The notes below the pieces were generated by a model. It saw only the letters and a list, made by a program, of their open reading frames with translations. It did not search any database and was not told where the DNA came from. Shown here in pieces: positions 29,048-37,355 of a stretch of 64,000 nucleotides of DNA; within the stretch, counting starts at the first letter, position 1, and every line of letters starts with the position of its first letter. The DNA comes from Lachnospiraceae bacterium XBD2001 (GTDB lineage: Bacteria; Bacillota; Clostridia; Lachnospirales; Lachnospiraceae), in contig FPAN01000002.1 of assembly GCA_900116395.1 (NCBI GenBank), forward strand, positions 614,028 through 678,027. Direction: 5' to 3'. Made by a program: the position numbers and the translations under genes.

Positions 29048-30178
29048 ATGTGGAGTATTTCTCAAGTAAAACAACGCGGTAAAGCAGCATTTAAGAGAAA
29101 CTATTGGAAGAGTGTTCTTGTAGTTCTTTTAGTGACAGGACTGGCGACAAGTGCTGTAACTATCACCGCACGATGGTCGGATACAGCCAACCAGGAGTTG
29201 GAAGAGCGTTCCTACGAAGAGGACTTCGACGATGATATCTATACCAATACCGGTGCGCACCCGACATCCTATGCCATGGGACCGGGGAACGACTTCGGAT
29301 TGGATAACAATATTACCTTTGATTCCGGTTATGGAGATGATTTCGGATCCTTTGACTTTGATGAAGCTTTTGGCGGGGAAGAGTATGGGGACTATGATGA
29401 CAGCGTTTATATCCATAAGACTACCCTTGAGACAATCTTGGATGGGTTGGATTATTTAGGCGTTCTGTTTGTAGCATTATTATTGGGTATTATTTCCATT
29501 ACAGTTACCCTTGTTGTGAATATTCTGATTACCAATCCTCTTGCTATGGGTGGTAGTCGCTTCTTCTTATGTAACCTGCAGAATCCGGCAGATTGCAAGG
29601 AGATTTGTTTTGGATTTGATCGTAACTATCGGAACGTGGTGAAGATTCTTTTCTTCCGGGATTTGTATGTGATCCTGTGGAGCTTACTCTTCATTATTCC
29701 GGGTATTGTGAAGCTCTATGAGTATCGTATGATTCCATACCTGTTGGCAGAGCATCCGGAGATGTCCAAGGAAGAGGCATTTGCCATTAGTAAGCAGATG
29801 ATGATGGGAGAGAAGGGCAAGGCATTCCTGTTGGATCTATCCTTCATTGGATGGATTCTGTTGTCCGTCTTCACCTGTGGCTTGTTATTGATCTTCTATG
29901 TAGAGCCTTACATGTTCTCTACCTCTGCAGCACTGTATGAGGTATTGAAGTACCAGAAGGGCACCAGCGCTACGGGATTCTATCGCAGTATTCCGCCGGT
30001 GACTCCGATTCCGGGATTTGGAGATCCACAGAATCCGAGCACTCCGCCGATGACAACTTTCCAGCGCCCAGCTGCTCCTGTAGAGGAAGCACCGAAGGTG
30101 GAAGAGCCTGCTGTGGAGGAGCCAAGCGTTCCGGAAGCTCCGGCAGAAGACAATGAGCATATGTTTGAAGAGGAATAA
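29048..30178 (+). CDS. DUF975 integral membrane protein
   Basis: The N-terminal MWSISQVKQRGKAAFKRNYW motif followed by a transmembrane helix is the DUF975 signature. A 90-residue acidic Asp/Gly-rich insertion (about 45-120) lies between the first two helices, and four or five more helices follow to about 300. The tail is Pro/Glu-rich. The start is ATG 29048 because AAGGGAGG ends 8 nt upstream; the ATG at 29042 is too close. Function unknown. Confidence 0.85.
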   Translation: MWSISQVKQRGKAAFKRNYWKSVLVVLLVTGLATSAVTITARWSDTANQELEERSYEEDFDDDIYTNTGAHPTSYAMGPGNDFGLDNNITFDSGYGDDFGSFDFDEAFGGEEYGDYDDSVYIHKTTLETILDGLDYLGVLFVALLLGIISITVTLVVNILITNPLAMGGSRFFLCNLQNPADCKEICFGFDRNYRNVVKILFFRDLYVILWSLLFIIPGIVKLYEYRMIPYLLAEHPEMSKEEAFAISKQMMMGEKGKAFLLDLSFIGWILLSVFTCGLLLIFYVEPYMFSTSAALYEVLKYQKGTSATGFYRSIPPVTPIPGFGDPQNPSTPPMTTFQRPAAPVEEAPKVEEPAVEEPSVPEAPAEDNEHMFEEE

Positions 30179-30191
30179 GTTAGTATAGGGA

Positions 30192-30224
30192 AAGGGATGC
30201 TGCGTTAAGCGGCATCCCTTTTTT
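30192..30224 (+). terminator. Rho-independent terminator
   Basis: AAGGGATGC (30192-30200) pairs with GCATCCCTT (30212-30220), then a T-run. Confidence 0.85.
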
Positions 30225-30243
30225 GGTTTAAGGCGGAGAATTG

Positions 30244-30746
30244 TTTTGGGGACCAGAACTTGCCGTAGAGGAGTCTTTTGGCGTCCAAAGGCTGGGATTT
30301 TTGTTTGGATATTTGCGCTATGGACGCCATTTATAAGAAATTCTAGAACTGTTGACGTCCAAGAATGCTGGTTTGAAAGGGATTTTGGGACTTTTTCCTT
30401 GGAAAATGTTGATTTATACTATGTTTTGGACGCCAGTATTGCAGGAAAAGGATTGTTCTGACGTCCATGGGCCATTGCTTTGGGGGACATTGGGATGAAT
30501 ATCGCCGGATTTTGGCACCCAAGGGAGAATGTTTGGAGCAGTAGAGGTGGTTCTATGGGTGCCAAAACCCGGGTGTACGATGCGTTTTGGCACCCAGATA
30601 TGTGTTGCGTATGAATGTTGTGATTGGTTCTGGGTGCCAAAAGACAAATTATCATGGCTGTTTAGCACCCAAATAAGTGTTGGTGCTCATATGACTGTGG
30701 ATATTTGGGTGCTAAAACGATTGGTGAAAGCGGCCTTTGGCACCCA
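30244..30746. repeat. Array 1: alternating inverted arms, 75-bp period
   Basis: A stretch of about 500 bp without a convincing gene. From 30481 the period is exactly 75 bp. Arms TGGGTGCCAAAA start at 30556, 30631 and (as TGGGTGCTAAAA) 30706. Opposite arms TTTTGGCACCCA start at 30510, 30585, 30661 (TTTAGCACCCA) and 30736 (TTTGGCACCCA). Each TGGG...CCCA block is 41 nt and blocks are 34 nt apart. The left part (30247-30467) has a variant, TGGACGCCA with TGGCGTCCA or TGACGTCCA, also in 41-nt blocks (30247-30287, 30321-30361, 30427-30467) but with less regular spacing. Sequence between arms is not conserved. The promoter of the next gene must lie in the last 60 nt. Confidence 0.85.
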
Positions 30747-30809
30747 TGTGATGATACTCTTTATAAAGACATTTAGGAAAACTAATGGTGAACTGTGGGA
30801 GGCGGTAAA

Positions 30810-31328
30810 ATGACTGTAGATGAAGCGAAGGAGAAGTACTATGAGTATGATTGCTCTTGGTTTGGAGTGGCTCGAGAGGAAATGGCTCTGTATCAAGAGA
30901 TTCAGAAGATGGGTATTCCGCAACCAGTTATTGATGAATGGAGATTGGAGAGAATAAGGCAGTTGCGTGAAGAGGTACTTAGAACAGGAGACGTGAAAGC
31001 CTTTTTAAAAATGTATAAAATATGTGACGGATTAAGAGATATAAACTATTTAGACATTCTTGAGCAAGCATATTCCTCTATAAAAGTGGATGATGACTTC
31101 GATAGAATTCGGATAGCGGAAGCTTTAATAGGACGAAAGGAAAACCATGTTCGAAGCGGCCTTATTTTTATGTCGTATGATTTGGGAAAAAAAGAAATAA
31201 CAAAAAGATTTTTGGAAGATGTCAGAAACTTTCTGCAAGACAGTGCGCAAGATAGCGAATTAAGTAAGAGAGCGGAAAGAAATATGGATAAATTTAATGA
31301 GATTTGTACGATGCTGGGAGAATTATAA
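30810..31328 (+). CDS. Hypothetical protein, all-helical
   Basis: I do not recognise a family. ATG 30810 (MTVDEAKEKYYEYDCSWFG, 172 residues) is chosen because GGGAGG lies 7 nt upstream; GTG 30795 precedes that site. The protein is charged and helical throughout, with no signal peptide or membrane segment. The gene is isolated: array 1 lies upstream and a terminator and the convergent esterase gene downstream. Its second half is AT-richer than neighbours, which may mean recent acquisition. Confidence 0.7.
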   Translation: MTVDEAKEKYYEYDCSWFGVAREEMALYQEIQKMGIPQPVIDEWRLERIRQLREEVLRTGDVKAFLKMYKICDGLRDINYLDILEQAYSSIKVDDDFDRIRIAEALIGRKENHVRSGLIFMSYDLGKKEITKRFLEDVRNFLQDSAQDSELSKRAERNMDKFNEICTMLGEL

Positions 31329-31442
31329 GAAAAGGTGTATTTCAATGGTTTATATGTACATGTAATGGCCCACTGACCCCGTTCCTAGGGACTATAAGGC
31401 AATAGATGCATTTGGAGAGCTGCGTCAAACATTTTAATGGCG

Positions 31443-31477
31443 AAAGAACCGGAAGACAAACACTTCCGGTTCTTTTT
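31443..31477. terminator. Bidirectional terminator
   Basis: AAAGAACCGGAAG (31443-31455) pairs perfectly with CTTCCGGTTCTTT (31463-31475) between convergent genes; T-rich on the plus side. Confidence 0.8.
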
Positions 31478-31489
31478 CTTTGAATTCTT

Positions 31490-33025
31490 TTATAACACAA
31501 TCTCCAGCGCTCCCGGTCTTAAGGACAGCCCTGCTTCGTTGTGAATATGGATCTCGCCGTAATCGGCAGTGCCCACATCTACGGTGATGACAGTGCTGGC
31601 CGGGGCTAAGGCCAGATCCGGAACCGATAGGATAAGATCCATCTCCGATAGATGATAGTCCTGCAAGCGAACTTGCTTGCCATCCAGTTGGATGCGAATA
31701 TCATTAACCGGACTATCCTGGGCAAGAACAGTACCATGGATATAATGTACCGTTAGTTCCTCCCGGCCGGTATGCTCTAAGGATTCCATCCGTGGCGCTT
31801 CACAGAGGATATCTTCTCCATAGACCATCTTCCGTGCAAGAAGAGAAAGTCGTCTGCCCACTTCCCGTTTCTCCTTGGGGTGAATATCGTAGTAACTTCC
31901 TAAATCCAGGATAGAAGCCAAGCCAACCTTCTCCACATGGTCAGCCACCGCCTGCTGGCAAGCACGGACGGTGCTGTAGTCTTCGTTGGTGCATTCCAAC
32001 CACACACCAAACGGTGCTAACTGCACCAGGAAGAAGTACAGGTCTTCATTCCAGAGACTTCTCCAATGTTGAATGAGGGTGGTCATCAGCTGCTCATAGA
32101 GCTTCGCGTGAGCGAGACCGCAATCGGATTCTCCCTGGTACCATAGCACACCGGTACAAGGGAAGCCGGCAATACGAAGAAGCATGGTCTCATACAATCC
32201 GCCGGGACGATTGATGTTGTATGGTCCCATAGGAATGACGGGGTTCTTGGCGGTACGCTGAATATAGTCCAACTGCCACTTTCGGTCCCGACCGTAGAGT
32301 AGCGGCTCGAAAGCTTCCGCATTTTCCCTGGAATCTTCCCAGGCCCAGGCTTCTAAGCTCTTTCGCTTCATCTCATCCTCGGAGTAGAGGGCAAGGGCTT
32401 CCTTATATTCGTCTAAGTAAGTGGATAGCTCGCTTCCCTCCAACAGGGACGCCGGAATCCAGGAGGTAGCCGTGGTGCCACCCCAGTTGCATCCGATGAT
32501 GCCTACCGGAATCTGTTCATTGCGATAGATTTCTTTGGCAAAATAGTAGCCCGGAGCAGAGAACATGGATAAGTCTTCGGATTCCTTGGGGGTAAACCAA
32601 TGTCCGTAGGCCGGATTCTTCCGATCATGTCCTTCGAAACAAATCTGGGGTACATTGAATAAGTGTATCCGCTGGGATGCCGGATTGGACTTGGCATCCT
32701 GTTGGGTATCTTCCCAGTGTGCTTCGTACTTTAAGAAGAACTCCATATTTGACTGGCCGCAGGCCAGATAAATATCACCGATATCGATGGAAGAGAGCAT
32801 TACTTCCTCCGTATCGTTGGATACGGTAAGGGTCAGATTGGTAGCTGCCTCCATAGCCGGGAAGCAAAGGGTAAAGTCGCCTTTTTCATCTGCCGTTGCA
32901 GTAGAAGTTACCTCTCCCAAAACACCGGAAATCAATTCCATCGGTGTTGTATTTCCAACAATTTTAATCTCTTTGTTTCTCTGCAGAATCATGCCGTTCT
33001 GATAGAGTAGTCCAAGTTGTAACAT
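31490..33025 (-). CDS. Sialate O-acetylesterase-like (SASA/DUF303) carbohydrate esterase
   Basis: Removes acetyl groups from sugars; the SGNH fold is shown by LACGQSNMEF (nucleophile Ser92), the oxyanion segment IIGCNWGGTTATSWIP and LWYQGESD near residue 290. A beta-sandwich precedes the hydrolase (residues 1-85) and another follows (about 420-511). There is no signal peptide, so it should act on sugars already imported. Next to xylan-type GH3 and ABC genes, acetylated xylo-oligosaccharides are a more likely substrate than sialic acid. It is the second gene of a pair with the AraC regulator (12-nt gap). Confidence 0.85.
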   Translation of the reverse strand: MLQLGLLYQNGMILQRNKEIKIVGNTTPMELISGVLGEVTSTATADEKGDFTLCFPAMEAATNLTLTVSNDTEEVMLSSIDIGDIYLACGQSNMEFFLKYEAHWEDTQQDAKSNPASQRIHLFNVPQICFEGHDRKNPAYGHWFTPKESEDLSMFSAPGYYFAKEIYRNEQIPVGIIGCNWGGTTATSWIPASLLEGSELSTYLDEYKEALALYSEDEMKRKSLEAWAWEDSRENAEAFEPLLYGRDRKWQLDYIQRTAKNPVIPMGPYNINRPGGLYETMLLRIAGFPCTGVLWYQGESDCGLAHAKLYEQLMTTLIQHWRSLWNEDLYFFLVQLAPFGVWLECTNEDYSTVRACQQAVADHVEKVGLASILDLGSYYDIHPKEKREVGRRLSLLARKMVYGEDILCEAPRMESLEHTGREELTVHYIHGTVLAQDSPVNDIRIQLDGKQVRLQDYHLSEMDLILSVPDLALAPASTVITVDVGTADYGEIHIHNEAGLSLRPGALEIVL

Positions 33026-33037
33026 CTGATAAGCCTC

Positions 33038-33898
33038 CTAACATTCATTCTGCATCTTGCGGTATTCCGTTGGTGTGCAGCCTTTTACAATTTTAAACAT
33101 TCGAATAAACGCAGACAAGGAGGAGAATCCACAACCTAAGGCTACGTCTGTAATGGAATTCTCTTCCTGGGCCAGTAAGTTCTCCGCCATGGCAATACGC
33201 TTTTGATTCAGGTATTTATAGAAAGATACATTGGTGAACTGTTTGAACAGTCGGGTGAAGTAGAACTTGCTGAATCCTGCCTGTTCTGCCACCTGCTCCA
33301 AGGTCAAGTCCTCCGTACAATGGGTAGAGATATAGTCGCAGATGGAGAGGAACTTGTCCGTGTATTCCTGCTGCCGGGAAATATTGGAACTTAACTGATC
33401 TGCGGTATTGGTATAGTTCTGCCCAATCAGCGATAACATCAGTAGGAACTTACTATAGATGAAGGACTCCGAGAAGAAGCTATCCCGGAAGTATTCCTCC
33501 TTGATCTCCATAATCAAATCGTGGATGGTCTCATAGATGCCCGGGTACTGCTCCGGCGTAATCAGAATGGCCGGCGAGAGCAGAGAGAGAATGGTATCCA
33601 CATCCTTAATCTCCCTTAAGGAAGTGGTGCCAATCTGGAAGATAATTCGTTCTCCGGTTTCAGGTGCAGAGAGGGTGTGGATGGTGCCGGGGCAGATGAG
33701 AAAAATATCCCCTTCTCTGAGGTCGTATTCCACGCCGCAGCATTCTGCATGATACCCGTTCTTCACAGGCATAATGATTTCCATTGGTGTATGCCAGTGG
33801 GCCGGATAGTTCTCGTATTGATTGTTGTAGTAGAATTTCAGCTTCGTATGACCGTGGTAATGCACGGTTTCAACGATTCCGTTCAGTGTCTCAATCAT
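33038..33898 (-). CDS. AraC-family transcriptional regulator
   Basis: The N-terminal 130 residues form a cupin-like sugar-sensing domain (YPAHWHTPMEIIMPVKNGYH, then LREGDIFLICPGTIHTL). The C-terminal 100 residues hold two helix-turn-helix motifs (LTLEQVAEQAGFSKFYFTRLFK and ITDVALGCGFSSLSAFIRMFK). It is transcribed away from the ABC transporter genes and with the esterase, and so is the likely local switch for this region. Confidence 0.93.
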   Translation of the reverse strand: MIETLNGIVETVHYHGHTKLKFYYNNQYENYPAHWHTPMEIIMPVKNGYHAECCGVEYDLREGDIFLICPGTIHTLSAPETGERIIFQIGTTSLREIKDVDTILSLLSPAILITPEQYPGIYETIHDLIMEIKEEYFRDSFFSESFIYSKFLLMLSLIGQNYTNTADQLSSNISRQQEYTDKFLSICDYISTHCTEDLTLEQVAEQAGFSKFYFTRLFKQFTNVSFYKYLNQKRIAMAENLLAQEENSITDVALGCGFSSLSAFIRMFKIVKGCTPTEYRKMQNEC

Positions 33899-34230
33899 AG
33901 TTTTCCCCTTTTTTCAACGTTAGGACAACCTCTGTAGAATTGAAATATACAGAAATTGCTATTGACTTACATGACTAACAACAATGATACTATTACTTTT
34001 TTTATAAAAAAAGGCAATATATTTTGCAAAAATAGAGAAAACTTGGAGATGTTGCATAATTTGGACAGATGCGAATCGTAAATAATTCACAATCTGCAAA
34101 TTTTGCGGGCAAAAAATAGCAATAATTAGGAATGCTTTTCGCAAGAATTTGAAAGCGAGGGTTACCTTCCGATGCTAGTATGGGGACAGTAACACAAACG
34201 CGAAAAAAACTTGAAAAGGGGGTATTGTTT
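33899..34230. promoter_or_regulatory. Divergent control region between the AraC gene and the sugar ABC operon
   Basis: 332 AT-rich bases without a gene. On the plus strand TTGACT at 33962-33967 and GATACT at 33986-33991 (18 nt apart) form a plausible promoter, leaving a leader of about 230 nt before the binding-protein gene. The sequence 34151-34168 (TTGAAAGCGAGGGTTACC) weakly resembles a catabolite (cre) site. No terminator-like hairpin is seen in the leader. Confidence 0.5.
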
Positions 34231-35547
34231 GTGAAGAAAAAGTTACTATCTATTTTATTATCTGCAACCTTAGCAATCTCAACACTTGCAGGCTGTGGAG
34301 CAAGCGGAAGCGGTAGTGGTAGTGAAACTGCATCCGGTGGGGACAATGGCGGTGCAGAAGAGATTACCTGGATGTTCTGGGATGATCTGAATGCAACAGA
34401 GGATTTGATTTCTCTTGGTTACAAGGATGTCATCGATCGATTCAATAAGGATTATGAAGGTGTCTATCATGTAACACCGATTACCACCAACTTGGAAGAG
34501 TACTACACCAAGTTGAATGCGTTGGTAGCATCCGGCGAGACCCCGGACTGCTTCATCGTAAGCCCGGGACCAAACCTGACCACTTATGTTGATCCCGGTG
34601 TAGCTGCTGACTTAACTCCTTACCTGGAGGCTGACGGATGGAAGGACACCTTCTCCAGCGACAGCGTATTCTCTCAGCAGACTTACGACGGCAAGATCTA
34701 CGCAGTACCGTTGAACATCGCAGCTGCATGTGTATTCTACAACACAGAGATGTTCGAGAAGGCCGGCGTAGAAGTTCCGAAGACCTGGGATGAGTTATTG
34801 GCAGCATGTGACAAGCTTCAGAAGGCCGGTTACACACCAATCACCATTTCTGCAGGAACCGCTTGGTGCTTATCCATGTTGTGTGCATACCTGATGGACC
34901 GCGAAGGTGTAAGCCTTGCAGACATGGAATCAGGCAAGGAGAGCTGGGTGAACGATAAGACCATCGATGTTGGTAACAAGATGCTTGAGTTATCCAAGTA
35001 CTTCCAGCCAACCGCAGCAGGAGACACCAACGATGTTGCAACTGCAGCATTCTACAACGAAGAAGCAGCAATCCTGATTCAGGGTTCCTGGGCAATCGGT
35101 CAGATTAATGGTTCTAACCCTGCATTCGAAGAGAAGTGTGGTGTATTCCAGTTCCCTGCATTGGACGGCGGAAATGATCCAAACCGTGTTATTGCAAAGT
35201 CTGACTCACTTGCTATGAGCGCTAATACCGAGCATCCAGAAGCAGTTATTGCATTGATGAAGTACTTCACCGACGACACTGCTCAGAAGTACACCGCTGA
35301 GAAGGGTGGAAAGATTCCGGTAACCAACGTATCTTACGATGAAGAGGCAGCACCTGCACAGTTGGCATACGTTATGGACATCTTCAAGAACGCATCCGGT
35401 ACCTTCGGATTCTTAAATGAGTCCTTGAAGACCACCGAGGCTGGTTCCTTCTTCGATGATCAGATGGTATCCATTTACTTGGGAAGCCAGACACCGGAAC
35501 AGGGATTCCAGAGTATCGAAGACTGGTACGTAGATAATATCCGTTAA
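34231..35547 (+). CDS. Sugar ABC transporter substrate-binding lipoprotein
   Basis: Binds an oligosaccharide outside the cell for the two permeases that follow. A lipoprotein signal peptide (KKKLLSILLSATLAISTLAGC, lipobox LAGC) is followed by a Gly/Ser linker and a family 1 solute-binding fold (DVIDRFNKDYEG, ETPDCFIVSPGP, YDGKIYAVPLNIA). The start is GTG 34231 (438 residues) with AAAGGGGG 8 nt upstream. No ATPase gene is in this operon, so a shared MsmX-type ATPase elsewhere is expected. Confidence 0.93.
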   Translation: MKKKLLSILLSATLAISTLAGCGASGSGSGSETASGGDNGGAEEITWMFWDDLNATEDLISLGYKDVIDRFNKDYEGVYHVTPITTNLEEYYTKLNALVASGETPDCFIVSPGPNLTTYVDPGVAADLTPYLEADGWKDTFSSDSVFSQQTYDGKIYAVPLNIAAACVFYNTEMFEKAGVEVPKTWDELLAACDKLQKAGYTPITISAGTAWCLSMLCAYLMDREGVSLADMESGKESWVNDKTIDVGNKMLELSKYFQPTAAGDTNDVATAAFYNEEAAILIQGSWAIGQINGSNPAFEEKCGVFQFPALDGGNDPNRVIAKSDSLAMSANTEHPEAVIALMKYFTDDTAQKYTAEKGGKIPVTNVSYDEEAAPAQLAYVMDIFKNASGTFGFLNESLKTTEAGSFFDDQMVSIYLGSQTPEQGFQSIEDWYVDNIR

Positions 35548-35584
35548 GGAGTAACGAAAATACTCGTTGTAAAAGGGGAATTCT

Positions 35585-36469
35585 ATGAATAAGTTATTAC
35601 AGGACAAAAAGGCAATTTGTATTTTTATTGTGCCGGGGTTATTACTTTTTACTTTTGTTCTATTTATCCCAATCTGTCAGTCCATCTATTACTCGCTATG
35701 TAATTATGATGCCTTGACACCGCCAAAGTTTATTGGATTTACAAATTATAAAAATCTTTTGCGTGATGACACGATGAAAATAGCGCTGAAGAATTCTATG
35801 TTCTTCTTGATCTTCTCCTGTGTAACTCAGTTGATCATGGGCCTGCTTCTTGCAGGCCTGTTGACCAACATCAAGAAGGGCAGAAATTTCTTTAAAAATG
35901 TCATTTATTTACCGTGCGTGTTGTCATCTGCAGCACTTGGTCTGTTGTGGATGTTTATCTTCAGCCCGAAGCTTGGTATCAACCAGTTGCTTCAGGCCAA
36001 AGGAATCCAGGGACCGTTGTGGTTGATGGACACCAAAGGATTTATTACCTTACCGATGTGGGTCATCGGATTCGTTGCCTTATGGCAGTATGTCGGACAA
36101 TCCATGATGCTTTACATGGCACAGATTTCCGGTATTAGTAAAACACTATATGAAGCAAGCGAGATTGACGGATGCTCCAAAGCAAAGTCCTTCCGCTATA
36201 TTACCTTACCACTGATCAAACCGATGGTAGGAACCGCAATGAGCTTGAATGCCATAGGTTCTTTGAAATTCTTCGATTTGATTTTCAACATGACAGAGGG
36301 TGGACCGAACCATACCACAGAGGTATTGGCAACCCACTTGTATACCCAGGGATTTAAGTATTTTAAGTACGGATATGCCAGTGCCATCGGCGTCATTCTT
36401 CTGGTGTTATGTTTGATTATGACCGGACTGATTAATACGTTATTTAAGACCGATCAGTACGAGAGCTAG
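35585..36469 (+). CDS. Sugar ABC transporter permease (MalF-type)
   Basis: Membrane subunit with six hydrophobic helices in 294 residues. The coupling motif EASEIDGCSKAKSFRYITLPLIKP near 194-217 is the EAA loop that docks the ATPase. The partner permease starts 11 nt after its stop. Confidence 0.93.
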   Translation: MNKLLQDKKAICIFIVPGLLLFTFVLFIPICQSIYYSLCNYDALTPPKFIGFTNYKNLLRDDTMKIALKNSMFFLIFSCVTQLIMGLLLAGLLTNIKKGRNFFKNVIYLPCVLSSAALGLLWMFIFSPKLGINQLLQAKGIQGPLWLMDTKGFITLPMWVIGFVALWQYVGQSMMLYMAQISGISKTLYEASEIDGCSKAKSFRYITLPLIKPMVGTAMSLNAIGSLKFFDLIFNMTEGGPNHTTEVLATHLYTQGFKYFKYGYASAIGVILLVLCLIMTGLINTLFKTDQYES

Positions 36470-36480
36470 TGGAGGGGTAT

Positions 36481-37320
36481 ATGAATCAGAAAACAAAACG
36501 GATTTCCGTTGTAAAAATAATAATTTATCTCTTTTTCGTCTTGATGACAGCGCTGTATTTGGTGCCGCTTCTGTGGGTATTTTCCGTATCCTTCAAGACC
36601 AATGCGGAGATTTTCTCATCGCCGTTCTCATTACCGAAGGGTCTATTCGTAGACAACTATGTGGTAGCATGGACGGCAGGCAAATTGGGAATCGCCACCT
36701 GGAACTCCTTCCTGGTATGTGTGATTACCTTGCTGCTTAGTATGTTGATTGGCTCCATGATTGCATTTGCCATTGCAAGAATGCAGTGGAAGCTGTCCAA
36801 ACTGGTACTGACTTACTTCATGCTTGGCATGATGATTCCGGTACACTGCGTATTGATTCCGCTGTTTACCAGATTTGCCAAGATTGGTTTATCCAACAAC
36901 CTGTGGGGATTGGTATTGCCATACTTAACCTTCTCCCTGCCGGTTACCATCTATATCATGACCGGATTCTTCCGAAGCATTCCAAATGAACTGTTGGAAG
37001 CTGCATGTATCGATGGATGTTCGATTTACAAGATTTTCTTCCGTGTATGTTTACCGTTGGCCAAGACCGGATTATTTGTAACCGGACTGATGACCTTCGT
37101 AGCCAATTGGAATGAATTGTTATTGGCAATGGTTTTCATCTCGGATGATAATATCAAGACCTTGCCGGTATCCTTATCCAAGTTCGTAGGACCATACAAT
37201 ACGAACTATTCGCAGATGTTTGCGGCTATTATTATCGCAATCATCCCGACCATTGCAGTATATTGTGCTTTTTCCAACCAAATTGTTGATGGTTTGACTG
37301 CCGGTGCTGTAAAGGGTTAA
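36481..37320 (+). CDS. Sugar ABC transporter permease (MalG-type)
   Basis: Second membrane subunit, 279 residues from ATG 36481, which has GGAGGGG 5 nt upstream. Six helices; the EAA loop reads ELLEAACIDGCSIYKIFFRV. With the preceding genes it forms a CUT1-type importer for di- or oligosaccharides. The GH3 gene follows after 35 nt, suggesting that imported oligosaccharides are cut inside the cell. Confidence 0.93.
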   Translation: MNQKTKRISVVKIIIYLFFVLMTALYLVPLLWVFSVSFKTNAEIFSSPFSLPKGLFVDNYVVAWTAGKLGIATWNSFLVCVITLLLSMLIGSMIAFAIARMQWKLSKLVLTYFMLGMMIPVHCVLIPLFTRFAKIGLSNNLWGLVLPYLTFSLPVTIYIMTGFFRSIPNELLEAACIDGCSIYKIFFRVCLPLAKTGLFVTGLMTFVANWNELLLAMVFISDDNIKTLPVSLSKFVGPYNTNYSQMFAAIIIAIIPTIAVYCAFSNQIVDGLTAGAVKG

Positions 37321-37355
37321 GACACTAGATGAATAACAGAAAAGGGATTATAACT

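Noticed and set aside
30510..30746. Sigma-54 promoters in array 1 because of TGGCAC
   Set aside because: The required TTGC at the right distance is absent, and the motif occurs on both strands as a repeat arm.
30481..30746. A TIGR-type guide RNA array
   Set aside because: Those arrays have short unit lengths and non-palindromic edge and loop motifs with a Tas gene; none of this is seen here.
30246..30813. Protein-coding frames in array 1 with repeating WVPK and FGTQ words
   Set aside because: The words appear on both strands because the arms are inverted and the period is a multiple of three. No ribosome-binding site is present and array 2 has a period not divisible by three.
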